A stretch of DNA of 64,000 bases from Massospora cicadina. Lineage: Eukaryota > Entomophthoromycota > Entomophthoromycetes > Entomophthorales > Entomophthoraceae. Made by a program: the position numbers and the translations under genes. Within the stretch, counting starts at the first letter, position 1. Every line of letters starts with the position of its first letter. Location: assembly GCA_022478985.1 (NCBI GenBank), contig JAKSZP010017451.1:1-64000 (forward strand), given 5' to 3'. Shown in pieces: positions 31,597-42,479 of this stretch. Under the pieces are notes generated by a model. The model worked only from the letters and a program-made list of their open reading frames with translations, did no database searches and was not told where the DNA came from.

Positions 31597-32031
31597 CATA
31601 ACGTAAATTGTTTGTTTTAGTGCCTGGGCTGCAATCAGAGGCTGGGCGTTTTGCACCCCATTAGTATCAACCTGGGCATGCTTGGCTTGCACCCAGCGTT
31701 GATCTAAGGTGTGTTTCAGGTCAGGAAGAGCCTGAAGCTTCACCTTCTGGGCCTCCTGTCGCCCAGCCTTGTTTTTAGCATCTGTTCTCACTATAAAGTC
31801 ATTCAACCATGACAAAATCTTCGGTCTTTGTCATTTTTAACATGATAATGTTTTTTATATAGTAAATATATTACCATGATAATAATCTGTTATATAGTAA
31901 ATATATTTTTTATATAGTAAATTTTAGTTATATAGAAAACATGATAATATTTGTGCAAAAGAAACAATCAGTAAGTCAGTAACTATAATAATGTTGTGTT
32001 TAGCTGGCGGCTGAAAGACATTATCATGCTC

Positions 32032-32860
32032 TTAAGCTTTTACCATTTGGTAAACGGTACTTCCAAATTTTTCTGAACCCCAATGGAATGGAGAGTTCTT
32101 AACCAAGAGGTGGACGAGGGGCTCATTGAGCTGGGTGAACTTGGGGATGAATTGATGGTAATACCCCATCATGCCCAAGAATACATGGATGTCACAGAGG
32201 GTTTTGGGTGCCTGCATCTTGGATATAGCTGCGACCTTATCTTATAAAGGTTGAATCATTTCTTATGAGATGGCGTGTCCTAGGAAATCCAGCTTTTTCT
32301 AAAAAGAACGTACATTTTGATGGCTTCAATTTAATGTTAGAAGCCCGCAGGCATTGAAATACTTCTTTCAAGTGGTTATGATGCTCATTAAAGGTCTTGA
32401 AAAACACCATGATACCATCAAGATAGCTGGTGATGCAGCTTAATTTAAGGTCCTGTAAGATATGATCCATTGCTCGCTGGAAAGTGGTGGGCGCGTTGCA
32501 CAACCCTTGAGGTAATTGGGTGGGCTGGAAGAGATTCTCACTGCAAATAAGAACGCATTTCTCCTGATCTTGGGGAGAAAGGTCCATTTGCTAATGACTA
32601 CTAGCCAAGTCCATGGCGGAAAAAAGTTAGATCTGGAGACTTAGACTAGGACATCATCAATGAGGGGGATAGGGCAACTATCCTTTTTAGTGAGGTAATT
32701 CAGCTTAAGGTAATCCATCATTACATGATGACCACCATTATTCTTTTTAATGGGCAATAGTGGAGATGACCAAGAGCTTAGAGAAGGCACAAGCAGCCCC
32801 GCATCCAGAAAATTTTTCAGCTTCGTCCTCATTTAAATCTTTTTAACCCTTGATTTCTGA
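32032..32860 (-). pseudogene. M2 reverse transcriptase, broken
   Basis: Motifs: [40 protein letters not shown], and CITSYLDGIMVF (YLDD reads YLDG). The connection domain with IQAPKTLCDI-like and FLGMMGYYHQFIPKF follows. Stops occur near 32237 and 32640. Y follows at the end of the connection. Confidence 0.8.
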
Positions 32861-33099
32861 TAAGGCTTGGATAAAATAGGTCAAGCATAACCAACGTCAA
32901 TGATATTATTCCAACCCTTCATATGCCCATAGTCAGTATCAGATTGGTAGGAGATGCCACTATAGGACTCCAGGAGAGAGTCAATTTTCTTGAGCTCTTT
33001 GGGGTTAGATCCTCATAAAGTTGAACGTGGGGCAAAGCTCATATCATTTGATCAATAGTGAGTCCCATATCTGAAATAGACCCAATATGATGGACTTGT

Positions 33100-33400
33100 T
33101 GGATGTCCTCAATTGGAATCACCAGGGCTTTTTAATCACATGATGCTTTTTCATAAACTTATACTTGTTAGTAAGATTCCCCAACAGAAGCTTAATAGTT
33201 CAATGGTAAGCAGGGTCTAAAATACCCAGCAACATCTGAGGTTCCAAAGGACTTATCCCATCAATTTTTGTCAAGTGAAGTAGGCAATTTTGGGGGATTT
33301 GCATAGTAATCTTGGTGTCTATCACCTTTTGTAACCCGCTTTGAAAACTACCTGCTCTGACGCATACAATGGAAGGCCATCTGAAGCATCCATGAGGTAA
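33100..33400 (-). pseudogene. M2 dUTPase-like domain
   Basis: After a frameshift the minus strand reads VIDTKITMQIPQNCLLHL, then DGISPLEPQMLLGILDPAYH, a stop, then IKLLLGNLTNKYKFMKKH. It is collinear with the M3 domain (45160-45440). The pattern VxTxIxxxIP ... GxxDPxY ... IxLLLxN fits trimeric dUTPase motifs 1 and 3, including the Asp and Tyr of motif 3. Confidence 0.55.
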
Positions 33401-33589
33401 GGCAGCTTTTTTGTGTTTTTGCCCAACTTTGTATAAAGGAGAGAGATGAAGGAATAATGGTACTTAACTAAGCATGAGTATTCTTTATTCTTAGGTACAT
33501 CGTTGGTAAAGAATAGGGGAACTTTTGGTTTAAAAGGGAGAAAAATCCCTGTTTCATGTTGATAATTCCGTCATACTCAATAGTGAATT

Positions 33590-33900
33590 GAGCGCCAATG
33601 AGCAAGTCATGCATTATTTTCCAATGCCACAGTAGGGGCAGACAATAGGAGTTTCCAATACATATAGGTAGAGAAGAGTAGGCTCCAATAGCTCACATGT
33701 TGTTAGGCCCCGCAGCTCCAAACTCTTTGCAGATAGTCCAAGTCAAACGCCAGCTTAGATTTATTAAAGAGCTTTGAAGAGACCACGTTCACTGGAGCAC
33801 CCATATCGAGGATGGCTAGAACTTTAACCTTATTAATTACAACCTCTACTTTGGTTATAGAGCTATCAAAAGTAGAGGGGATGGTGAAATCCTCCTTCAA
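33590..33900 (-). pseudogene. M2 aspartic protease, broken
   Basis: Reads VVINKVKVLAILDMGAPVNV and VSSKLFNKSKLAFDLDYLQ. The catalytic Asp is kept in DMGA (usually DTGA/DSGA). The C-terminal strand block (APTVALENNA) follows a stop. Confidence 0.75.
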
Positions 33901-33949
33901 ATGGAGTGAAGAGGTAAGACGTTGAGTGATTGCAGGTTATTTTTTTTGA

Positions 33950-35330
33950 TAGATTGGAGGGTATAAACCTTTTTAGTAGATTGGATTACTTCATAATAAG
34001 CTGGTCAGAATCGCTGGCAGTATAAATCACCTCTGAACACCTAAACTCCTGTTGAAGGTAGGTTCGTCAGGGCATCAATGCTATATCAATTATTTCAGTC
34101 CTCAACATATCTGATAACTGAACTTCCAATGGGCTCCTAGGATATAATAGCCCGCATCTTTTCCACCCCTTCAGACTTGTCGTCAGAGGGTTTGTTAATG
34201 CACCCCGAAGAGTTGCTAAGAGGAAGGTGAGAAACTGGTTTGTTCTCCTCACAGGGGAGGGTCTATTTGCTCTCATCTACCCTTTTGGCTTTTGGAGGGA
34301 GCATCATAGAGGCACTAATTTTTGGGGCCACTTGAGGATAAATAGTTCTTTTGATGCAGGGTCAGAGGTGAGCCGTGGTTGTTCTGGAGGATGACTCTGA
34401 GGGATGAGAGGATGTGGACGTAGGAATGGACCCCTTAAGAGAGAGTGCGGTGTGCGTTGAGAACTCAACTGGTTTCATAGGGCTGACTTGGGGTGCAGCT
34501 GAGGAGAAAGAGCCCGACCTTATTACCTTTGGTGCCCTCTAGCCAACCTCTAATGGAGGAGGGAAGTCTAGTTTGGGATGCTCCATGGGAACTAACTTTG
34601 AAAGGGTAGTCAGCACTAGAGGGGTCATTATGATTTCCTGGGTAGGCGTAGTTTCATGGAGATCAGAAACTTCTAATAATGCTTCTTTTATATCCTGAAC
34701 ATTCTGTAGGGAACGCTTCACTGAGACAATATATTAGGCTAAGTAATAGTAATAGGTTAATCCAGTTAGAATGGCAGCAATTGCATCATCCAAAGGTAGC
34801 ATTTTAGCAAGCAGGAGAGGCTGGGCCGCACTGTAAAACTGGTCAATAAAGGTATCACCTGACTCCCTCATAAAGTAGACTTATGCGCATAAACACCTGT
34901 TTTTTCCTTTGCAAGCATTGCGTGGATCCAAATATCTTAATGAGCGCGTTTTTTACCTTAGCCCGATTTTTAAGGGTGGCCATATAAGTTACCATCACAT
35001 CTTGGGTGGAGCGGCTGAGGGAGGAAAGATATGCTTTATTTTTTGGGGATTGGTTGTCCCATCCATAACTGCCTCATAGATAAAGAGGAACGAAGCGATG
35101 CTACCCTCTCCTGGGGTAAATTTGTCTCTGAAAGGGGGTTTGGAGATACTTGAGGAAGCCTCATGAGAGGCTTGGCAAACGCTCTGTTCAAGTGCATTAA
35201 GACAAGACATTGTGCTGGCTAGCTGCTGGGCTAAAGCATCTAGCTGAGGTTTGAAAGCTGTAGGGAGGTTGTGAGGGTTATTTACCTCAATACCCTCCAT
35301 TTTAATAGTGTTTTGTGGTGCACTACCCCA
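33950..35330 (-). pseudogene. M2 gag, broken
   Basis: Starts near MEGIEVNNPHNLPTAFKPQL (35298), with a helical stretch DALAQQLASTMSCLNALEQS and the block PFRDKFTPGEGSIASFLFIY, shared with M3. Later pieces (34539-34721, 34067-34276) are Ser/Pro-rich. No zinc knuckle is legible. Confidence 0.7.
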
Positions 35331-35346
35331 TGTAGTGAGCATCACT
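35326..35346 (-). other. M2 primer-binding site
   Basis: Minus strand TGATGCTCACTACATGGGG two bases inside the 5' LTR, one base off the common TGGTGCTCACTAYANGGGG. Confidence 0.65.
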
Positions 35347-36080
35347 TGTTGGAATTCAGGCTTTTCTTTTGCTTGCTGGTGCGTTTACGCACCTGAATTA
35401 CAACAATATTGTAAGAGAAGTTGGTTCTCTACTACGGGATAAATAATTAGAGGGTCATTGACCACTTATAAGTAAAATGCTAATACTTTAATTAGGATAA
35501 AGGTGATTTTTATAAGTTTTTATTAGTAATAAACAAGGTTTAAGAAGTGAACCCTCTTAAGATAGTGATGCTTAGTATTTTGCTTATTGAGGCTCAAAGT
35601 GAATTGGGCGCGAAATTTAGATTAGGCTAGGAATAGCCATATTAGAGAATATTAGATTTCAGCATATTGATGCTCTTGAGTCTTGCCTTGATTTGATGGA
35701 ATGACCAATGGAGGGTCAATAGCAGGTAAGATAATGCTTTAGGTAAGGATTTAATATATTTTACCCATTATTGGGAGAGAAAATATTTGCATCTGAAGAA
35801 ATCCCCTCCAGGGCTATAAAAGGGGGTGGTCACAGGGTAGGTGTTTGGACTAAGTTGTTGAAGGACAGAGAGGACCCTTAGAACAACTCCATCAAATTTG
35901 GCACAGGTTTGGAGTAACCCTGCTACTAGCCATAGGGAGATTCAGCTGAGGATTGGGGGCAATAATAGTGCCCCAATTCGCGGTGTTCCACTAATAATCA
36001 ACTAGGGTTTTTTGGCCAATGTTAGTTATATTTAAACCTGAATCACACTTTTACAATATCAAACTTGCAATTGTCCAACA
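35347..36080 (-). repeat. M2 5' LTR
   Basis: 734 bp. Plus-strand ends TGTTGGAATTC and TTGTCCAACA form an inverted terminal repeat (TGTTGGA/TCCAACA). It contains GGCTATAAAAGGGGGTGG on the plus strand, antisense to the element (see findings). Confidence 0.85.
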
Positions 36081-36085
36081 TATAT

Positions 36086-37480
36086 GGCACTCATTTCACC
36101 TTCATCACTGACTATAGCCCACTCCAATTTCTGCATCAGATGAAAGTCCCAGATGTACAGTTAGAAAGATGGGCCCTAATGCTACAGAAATAGAATTTAC
36201 CATTGTCCATCATGGGGGCAATTCATCAGAGCGCTGATGGTCTCTTGAAGATGCTGGTGCTTGCTTTCTGACCCCCAAAGAAAACCAACTGTATGATCTA
36301 ATTGGCCAACCAAAATGATGGGTGTTGGAGGATCCTGAGATCCAAGCCAAGTTCCAAAAAATGACCTGAGACACTAAGATTAAAGAAGGAATGCTATATA
36401 AGAAAATTATAAGAAATGGCTCCCTTATATCTTCCCTTGTTCAAAAATTGATTTTATCCTAGAAGGGAATATGACAATGAGACATGAGTCAGTGAAAAAC
36501 TCACAATTGGCTGAAGAATTGTTGCTACTGGAATCAGATGTTTGAAACCATTTAGGAAGATCTAGAGTCTTGTATGATTTTATTGAAATCATGATCACGC
36601 CTGTCCCCAATATCAGCATTTAGTAGTAGCTCCTTTAGACCCTTTCATTTTCATTAGCATCAATGTAATAAGCCCTCTACCCACCGGATTACATGGCCAT
36701 AAATATATTCTATTGACATGGACCAAATACCAAATGGTAAAAGCAAATTCTGTTCCTACTGCCACCGCAAAGGCCATGGCCTTATTTTTAATCCATTCAT
36801 CTTCACCTATCATGGATGCCCACAATTTTTACTTTCAGACAATGGGCTAAATTTCACCTTGCAGAAGTCCAAGAACTATCTTCACTTTTGGACTAACCAA
36901 ACTTCACCGCCCCCTATACCCCCTCGCCCAATGAGACGGTTAAAAGTGCTAATAGAACTCTCATCTTTATTTTGTGGAGATGGCCGCCTCTGAACCTACC
37001 CGCTGGAACCTCTATCTTCCTAGCGCTTTTCTTGCTTAGTGGATAAGTTACCATTAAATAACCAAGATGTCCCCCTTTTTGGCTCTATATTGGCGTGCTC
37101 CACAACTACCAATTAGCATTCAGCCCCTACTCATTACCTCCATGCCTGAGAGCTCTGATCTGACCATGAGGCCTTAAATGCTGAAACTGTCCAGCTTAAG
37201 CCCTAGCCATGCAAGGCATTGTCACCACCACAGAAAAGGGGACATCCAAACTCAATTTTAGTTGACCCTCTTTACCCATTTTTTCATTAAATAATCTTAT
37301 TCTCTTTTATCGACATAGGCCCAAAGGTTAACAGGATTATCCCAACGTTCTTTGGTCTATACCTTACAGGGTCATTCATAAGGCTAATTCTGAGTACTCC
37401 ATTGCTGACGTCAATCAGGTTACAGTGGTGAACTGAGTACATGGCCAATTCTATGGCCCTATACCCCCTCTGACAGGATC
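36086..37480 (+). pseudogene. P1 RNase H end and integrase, broken
   Basis: RNase H resumes with HFTFITDYSPLQFLHQM. Integrase pieces: FISINVISPLPTGLHGHKY (first catalytic Asp reads Asn), TATAKAMALFLIH, YHGCPQFLLSDNGLNFTLQ (second Asp kept; 36718-36900) and, in a third frame, YRVIHKANSEYSIADVNQVT near 37360-37430. Several stops. No chromodomain is seen before the polypurine tract. Confidence 0.75.
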
Positions 37481-37492
37481 TTGAGGGGTCGT
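37478..37492 (+). other. P1 polypurine tract
   Basis: ATCTTGAGGGGTCGT directly precedes the LTR start TGTCAGGATTTGAG. Confidence 0.55.
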
Positions 37493-37934
37493 TGTCAGGA
37501 TTTGAGATGATGTCAAAATCCCTCCTCCCAAATTGAGATTTGAGATGATCAAAACCTGTTTTGAAGCACCAATGGGAAATTTAGTCAAGAAGCATCAAGT
37601 GCACAAGAATTGATGGAGATGTCTTCTCAAATTGACCTCCACTTCCTGAATCTTGAAAGGCACAACACCCATATTGCAGTCATTAGGATGGTGAAGATCA
37701 ATGAAATCGTCAACCAGGTGCCAATCTGAAAGCTGTGTTGATATTGATTGCACAGAGCCATGAAAATCCTCAAAGCATCGAGTCCCCACACATTTAAAAA
37801 ATTTTGACACTTCAGTAACTCAATAAAGAAGTCTATTTTTCCTCATCTTTTTTTCATTGACCTCTCCAATAGTTTACAGCTTAGAGCCCATTTTGAAAAT
37901 TCTAGCTACAGTCAAAAGAACTTTTATTCCAAGA
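37493..37934 (+). repeat. P1 3' LTR
   Basis: Partner of 12355-12948 plus 19856-19903, without SINE-B or M6. It ends ATTCCAAGA and is followed by TSD GGCAG. The minus-strand frame across it is not coding. Confidence 0.75.
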
Positions 37935-37939
37935 GGCAG

Positions 37940-38345
37940 CTCAGTCACAATATCTTTAGACAAGTACTCTACAATTGCTGATACCGCGTTGCCTGTAGCC
38001 AAGGTGGGAAAAAGGAAACTTATACTATATTGGGCATTGTAGGAGAAAGCTATCATATTTCGCTCCAAGTCAATACTTACTGACTGGCGACGCCATCATC
38101 CTACACCAAAAAATCACTAGATAAAGCAATTCTTGGATTGCTACAAAGTGGGCTACTAATTCATATTTATGGTCAACAAAGCGTAATTTTTCACAAAGAG
38201 TGTGAGCATGGGAATCGGAGATGCCCATAAAAATGTGGGACTTGAGGTAATTGCAAGATCCAAAGCTTGCACCACATTAAAATCATTGAAGTTCCTTATG
38301 GCTTCAGTGTCTACCAAGGCACTTAACGCTACCTTACGTTGCCCT
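37940..38345 (-). pseudogene. M8 aspartic protease, broken
   Basis: The minus strand gives VALSALVDTEAIRNFNDFNV and VQALDLAI, parallel to FEALMDTGATGNFISVELAQ in M4. DTEA replaces DTGA, with the catalytic Asp kept. Further left EYLSKDIVTELP leads into P1 and resumes at 12354 as PLNLAPFNSVFD. Confidence 0.65.
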
Positions 38346-39204
38346 GCTGTGATATAAATGGTAAATTAAAAATAAGCACAATCACTTTAATTAACTTATT
38401 AAGGGAACAAAGGGTTGAACCAGACTTATTAACCTTATAGGGTTTGCACAACTTGGTGAACCTGTTGACTGACTGAGTAGCATAGCAGCAGCCCAGGCAT
38501 AAAACAAAGGTGCATACTCAGGATTGTCAGGGAAGATAATGGCTACACACTGAATGATCCTCATAAACAGGATCTACTTGATGCCTCTCCTCCACCTTAT
38601 TGACAAGTGAGATTTGTAGAAATTAATAGCTGGGGCTTCAGGGTTTATGGAAATTGCAAACACCCTCAAAGTTCATTTGAAATATTGTGGGTAAGGGAAA
38701 TTTTATAGTAAGACTGGTCCAAGTGGGCCATTAAAGCACCTTCAGGCCACTATGAGGGGTAAAATAGGCCTCAGTGTGATACTCTAAGCCTGTGTTGTGC
38801 TCGTTTAACTGCATTTTTGTGTACTCTATTAATCTTTTTCACTTTCAGGGGCAATTGGTGCAATAGTAAAGAGCGCGGAGTTATGCCCTTCTCAGAGAAA
38901 TTCACCACTATTTTGCCTTGTTTCTCATTTTTTACAAATTCAACACATATGTTGCCTAACGTGAGTAAACTATGGGGAGCCACAAACTCTGGTTGCTTAC
39001 AGTGAACAGAGGGCGACAAAAGGATTGTGGGTTGTTCTGCACAAGTTAATAGGACATAATGTATAGTTGTAACAAAAGATTCCTCAGACAACAGCTAAGG
39101 AGCTCATAAGTGAGAAATAAACTTTGGTTGGTGGCAGAGTCGTTCAAAGGCTAAAGATTTTTGAACTAACAATTGCATCTGTGTATTTTAGGTTGGGGTT
39201 ATAA
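38346..39204 (-). pseudogene. M8 leader and possible gag remnant
   Basis: Lies between the M8 5' LTR and protease. An open piece of 106 codons (38771-39091, MSEESFVTTIHYVLLTCAEQ) and another fragment (FPDNPEYAPLFYAWAAAM, about 38480-38560) can be read, but neither matches a Gag motif I know. The space is short for a full gag. Confidence 0.4.
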
Positions 39205-40113
39205 CGTTAGGAACCTGGCGTGCTGGAGAAAGACTTGGCTTCCTTCATGGCTATGCCAAGACCCACAAGGGCAGCCACGGTCCACATGACATCACTGCCT
39301 CCAAAGAGCCATGGGTGGGCGCATTTGAGAAGTATTAAAAAGTCTCCAACCCAGGGAATTCTAGCCCATTTGCAGTTTATCTTATTAAAATAGCAAAAAG
39401 ATGTGTTTTATTAAATTTTATTTAAGCTCAAATTAGGAAACTAAGGAAAAAGAATAATCTACCACCCTACCATTAGAAGGGTGCTTGGTCCTGTGGTAGG
39501 ATGGATATAGAGCTGCTATGCTGAACTTTGTTAGTGGGGAACAATTTTTAATTTTGAATTCATTAATTAGCATATTTGTCCCTTATTTACCTTCATTAGT
39601 ATTGACTAATAATTCTGAGCTTTTTAATGAGATGTTTTTCTGACTTTTAGATGGTTGAATTTTTTTTTTAAAATGGTGTGTAAGGTTTGAACCCCATTTT
39701 TAACCCTTTCTTTTCACTTTTTGCTTGATTTGGCTTTCTAGGTAAGTTTTCCTTTTCATATTGACTTCTGGTTGAGCTCCTTATTGGGAACATGGATTGG
39801 AAACCATGGTGGAGAGCTTCTTGATCCTTTCGATGTTGTCACAAAGCTGCTTAATTTTTGTATAAAAAACCTGCATAGTTTGATACTATGATGGGTTTGG
39901 GTTGGGGGGTAGATGTTGGAAAGTTGTGTGGCAAACAGGTAGGGGCGGCAGACATCCATCTTTTGTCCAGGGTATGCCTAGTTCAGAGATTTGGATAAGA
40001 GGCAAGGCTCTAGTGTTTAAACCTTTTTTGGTTCTAAAGGGATGCATGACCCTATCCAGCATATATCTAGAACTAAGGCCCTTGCACACAACTTGTTCCC
40101 CTGAAAAATTTTG
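39205..40113 (-). repeat. M8 5' LTR
   Basis: Partner of 8271-9167. The right boundary is approximate because the LTRs diverge after TGAAAAA. It contains the diverged counterpart of the tRNA-like segment (about 40004-40082). Confidence 0.7.
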
Positions 40114-41275
40114 TTATTAAATTTACTTATGACCACCTAGTTGAAGACTTCTTCAGGGTAGAAGTAATGCAACACTCTGACTTAGTAGTGGCTGGCTGCA
40201 AATCACAGTCACATCATTCCGTGAAATTTGTTAATACAAGCAGAATTGAACTCTTACATTACCCTACTTTTAGATATCATATTAGGTCACAATCTTTAAG
40301 TGTAAGACTTAGTAAAAATTATAAAAGTTCATCAACACAGCCTTGATGGAATGAATACCATTTTGTATCAGTTGCGTGACTTCTTACATAGTGAACTTAA
40401 AGCTCAGGGTCAAAATTTACGGTCCCTAATAAATGAAAACAGTGCTTTAAAATTGGACTCTGACTGCTAATAAACGATTGGTAACATTGGAATTCACGTT
40501 GCAGTTTGAACTCTGCTGTATGTAAAATAATGACTAATTTAACTTGGAGAATTGCCAAATCCTTGTAAGTGCAGCCAGACTCAAGTGGCTCAGGAATACT
40601 TTGATGGAACAGATGAGTGGGAGCATAGATGCTGGTTACATGTAAACAGCTTTCAGTTGTTCCACCCATTTTGACATTGGTGCTTCCATGCATCATAATG
40701 TTACTGCGGCTCAAAGCCATGTCACTCCCCTCCTCATATTAGTAACCCAATAAGTCAAATAGGGACACTTCAGGCCCTTTGGCTCTGAAGCCATGAAAAA
40801 TTTCTGATTAGCCCTGTTATCTTCCAAAATTTGGTAAGAAGGTGAATTTGATCTATTGTCTTATATCTATTTATTATTAGTATGGGAAGGAGCGTCTGAG
40901 ACTGCTAAGTTGGCAGTGGTAACGAAATCGTTGGACTTTTAAAAATCAGGAATTAGTTGTTCCAAAATTAAAGAAAGCCGTCATGTCCTAACTTAACGCC
41001 ATGAATCTTCTTATCAAGGAGTTTGCTGAAGCCAAATGGATGGCCAATCAAAAGATGAAATTCTTAGTATTTCTTTTAGAAGAGATGAATCTATTCAAGT
41101 GTTTTCTGAAAGTTTTTATCTGGAGACAAGGATGCTGTCTGAGGCTAACGCTATAAAAGATTTTTGATGACCAGCTGATCTTTATCATACCTACAATCCC
41201 ATACAAGGAATTTTATGTTTAATTTCAGTACTGAATGAGAGCATGATATCACCCAAATGTTAATTATCTCCCCTT
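40114..41275 (+). pseudogene. P4 gag, first part
   Basis: After M8 the plus strand gives HSLDGMNTILYQLRDFLHSE and LKAQGQNLRSLINENSALKL (40330-40460), a likely coiled coil, and later EILSISFRRDESIQVFSESF, YLETRMLSEANAIKDF (41060-41166). The last matches GIQFHKGESLASFVDQFYQE of P3 gag. The frame is broken in between. An opposite-strand open piece at 40397-40720 has no homologue here and is probably chance. X2 interrupts near 41275. Confidence 0.55.
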
Positions 41276-41279
41276 TGCA

Positions 41280-41727
41280 ATAACACTTTTGATGCGCCTA
41301 AAAAGACTTTGGGAGCCTTGGACTCACAACCTTACACCTTTGCAACGATATGCCCATTTCATTTCAATTCCCACTTCGCAATTCCCCCATGCACCATTAT
41401 CATATCTTCCCCTGATCACCCTTTCTGGGCGCGTGCCAAAAATGGCTGCACCATTTGACCCTTGTGCTTCATGTTTGACCTCTTGAAGTGCAAGTGCCCT
41501 ACAGTTTCCGCCTCCACCGTCCTCCCTCTGACGTTTGGTTGTCAGCTATTTTGCCCCAATTTTTTTGGGCTTGATCCTCCCGCCTCACAACCTCAGTAAA
41601 ATCTGTCGCCACTTACAAGGTGGCAGCCAATCAAAATTTAATAAAAAAAATTAAAAATTTGAACAATTTAGACTGGACTATGGAATCCTGAGTTGTTGGC
41701 TGAGACAGTTTCAACTGGGCTGCCATG
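41280..41727 (+). mobile_element. X2: LINE-like copy, left part
   Basis: Parallel to X1 21190-21640: TTTGCAACGATATGCCCATT, and a decayed knuckle (TGTGCTTCATGTTTG, where one Cys codon and the His are lost). M3 inserts after CCATG; the right part resumes at 54445. The 5' end near 41280 is truncated relative to X1. Confidence 0.65.
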
Positions 41728-42429
41728 TGTTGGATTTTAAAGGTTTTTAGCTTGCTGGTTCTAATTAGGCCTAAACTCCAACAAATGGGGGATTGTACCA
41801 CTGAAACAATAAAATAAAAAATCAAACTTTAATATCAATATGTTGAAGTTTTTATAGTTTATTTGCTTTTGTGGAGGATAAGAAAAATGAACCTTCTTGA
41901 TATCTGACTGGTCAGTATTTAAACTGTATCAAAGGTCAAAGGTAATTCAAAGATAAATTTGGAATAGCTTGTTACCTTCCAAATAAGGAAATATGGGAAT
42001 TCAGCCTTTCAAAGCTCGAAAAGTTATTTCATTTTGGCTGAATGACAGATGGGGCGTAAATTTTTGACCAGATGTACCTGTGGGGTAACGATTTAATTAA
42101 TTTCAGCCAATCCCATTTGCTAAATTTTTTCACCTTGGGGGACCTCTGCCATGCCTATAAAAGGGGGTGGTTCCCTATTAGGTGTTTGTTATGAACTAGA
42201 TGTAATATGGTGGGGAGAGGCCTCAGAAGAGCACCATTAATTCTGCCGATGAGCCAGAATATTCCAACTACCTAAACTTAAACTAATCAGCCAAGTTTGA
42301 TAAGTATTAATGTTTTGCACCAATTAAAAGGGTTTCTACTGAGAATCAGCCAGGGTCTTTTAGCTGATTTCACTTATATCAAAACCCAAATCACTCTTTA
42401 TACAGCATTTAACTTGTAATTGTCTGACA
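41728..42429 (-). repeat. M3 3' LTR
   Basis: Pairs with 53751-54439 (CAATAAAATAAAA, GAACTAGATGTRATAWGGTG). Purine-rich AAATGGGGTGA on the minus strand precedes it. It carries GCCTATAAAAGGGGGTGG on the plus strand. Confidence 0.9.
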
Positions 42430-42479
42430 TCACCCCATTTAAGAGTGTTTGGGGGAGAATAAGGCCACAGAAATTGGCC

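Larger units (their letters stand above)
30655..32028. mobile_element. Y: inverted-repeat element in M2 pol
   Basis: A 1374-bp insertion between RT and RNase H of M2, absent from M3 (44060-44120). Its ends are inverted: CATGATAATGTCTTTTAGC on the left and CATGATAATGTCTTTCAGC as the reverse complement of the right end. CATGATAAT-type motifs recur inside near both ends (about 30799, 31849, 31875, 31939). No transposase is readable. Minus-strand open pieces at 30910-31456 and 31504-31815 resemble no family I know. TSDs are not evident. A non-autonomous DNA transposon or foldback element is possible. Confidence 0.55.
26841..36080 (-). mobile_element. M2: Ty3/gypsy element inserted in P1 RNase H
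   Basis: Flanked by TATAT at 26836-26840 and 36081-36085. Minus-strand order from the right is LTR (35347-36080), primer site, gag, protease, dUTPase-like domain, RT, RNase H, integrase, LTR (26841-28328). It is closely related to M3. It carries three later insertions: an antisense solo LTR, the LINE-like X3 and the inverted-repeat element Y. Confidence 0.85.
12355..37934 (+). mobile_element. P1: Ty3/gypsy element inserted in M8, itself multiply interrupted
   Basis: Plus-strand element in the order 5' LTR, primer site, gag, protease, RT, RNase H, integrase, polypurine tract, 3' LTR. It is flanked by GGCAG on both sides. It is broken by M6 in the 5' LTR, X1 in gag, a solo LTR after protease and M2 in RNase H. 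Joining the pieces across each TSD restores matching protein or LTR sequence. The LTRs are 12355-12948 plus 19856-19903, and 37493-37934. Confidence 0.85.
8271..40113 (-). mobile_element. M8: chromovirus-type Ty3/gypsy element, split by P1
   Basis: The left part (8271-12354) holds the 3' LTR, chromodomain, integrase, RNase H and RT. The right part (37935-40113) holds the protease, a short leader and the 5' LTR. Joining 12354 to 37940 restores a continuous protease-RT linker on the minus strand, and GGCAG is duplicated at 12350-12354 and 37935-37939. The LTRs (8271-9167 and about 39205-40113) share long blocks, such as AGGAAACTAAGGAAAAAG. The element lies just after the P4 primer site. Its own TSD is not clear. 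Confidence 0.75.

Noticed and set aside
35347..36080. M2/M3-type LTRs read as belonging to plus-strand elements because of the TATAAAAGGGGG box
   Set aside because: Primer site, purine tract and the gag-pol strand all place them in minus orientation, so the box is antisense.
40397..40720. 107-codon minus-strand frame between M8 and X2
   Set aside because: No homologue in the window, and the plus strand carries recognisable P4 gag on both sides. Kept only as a possible chance frame.
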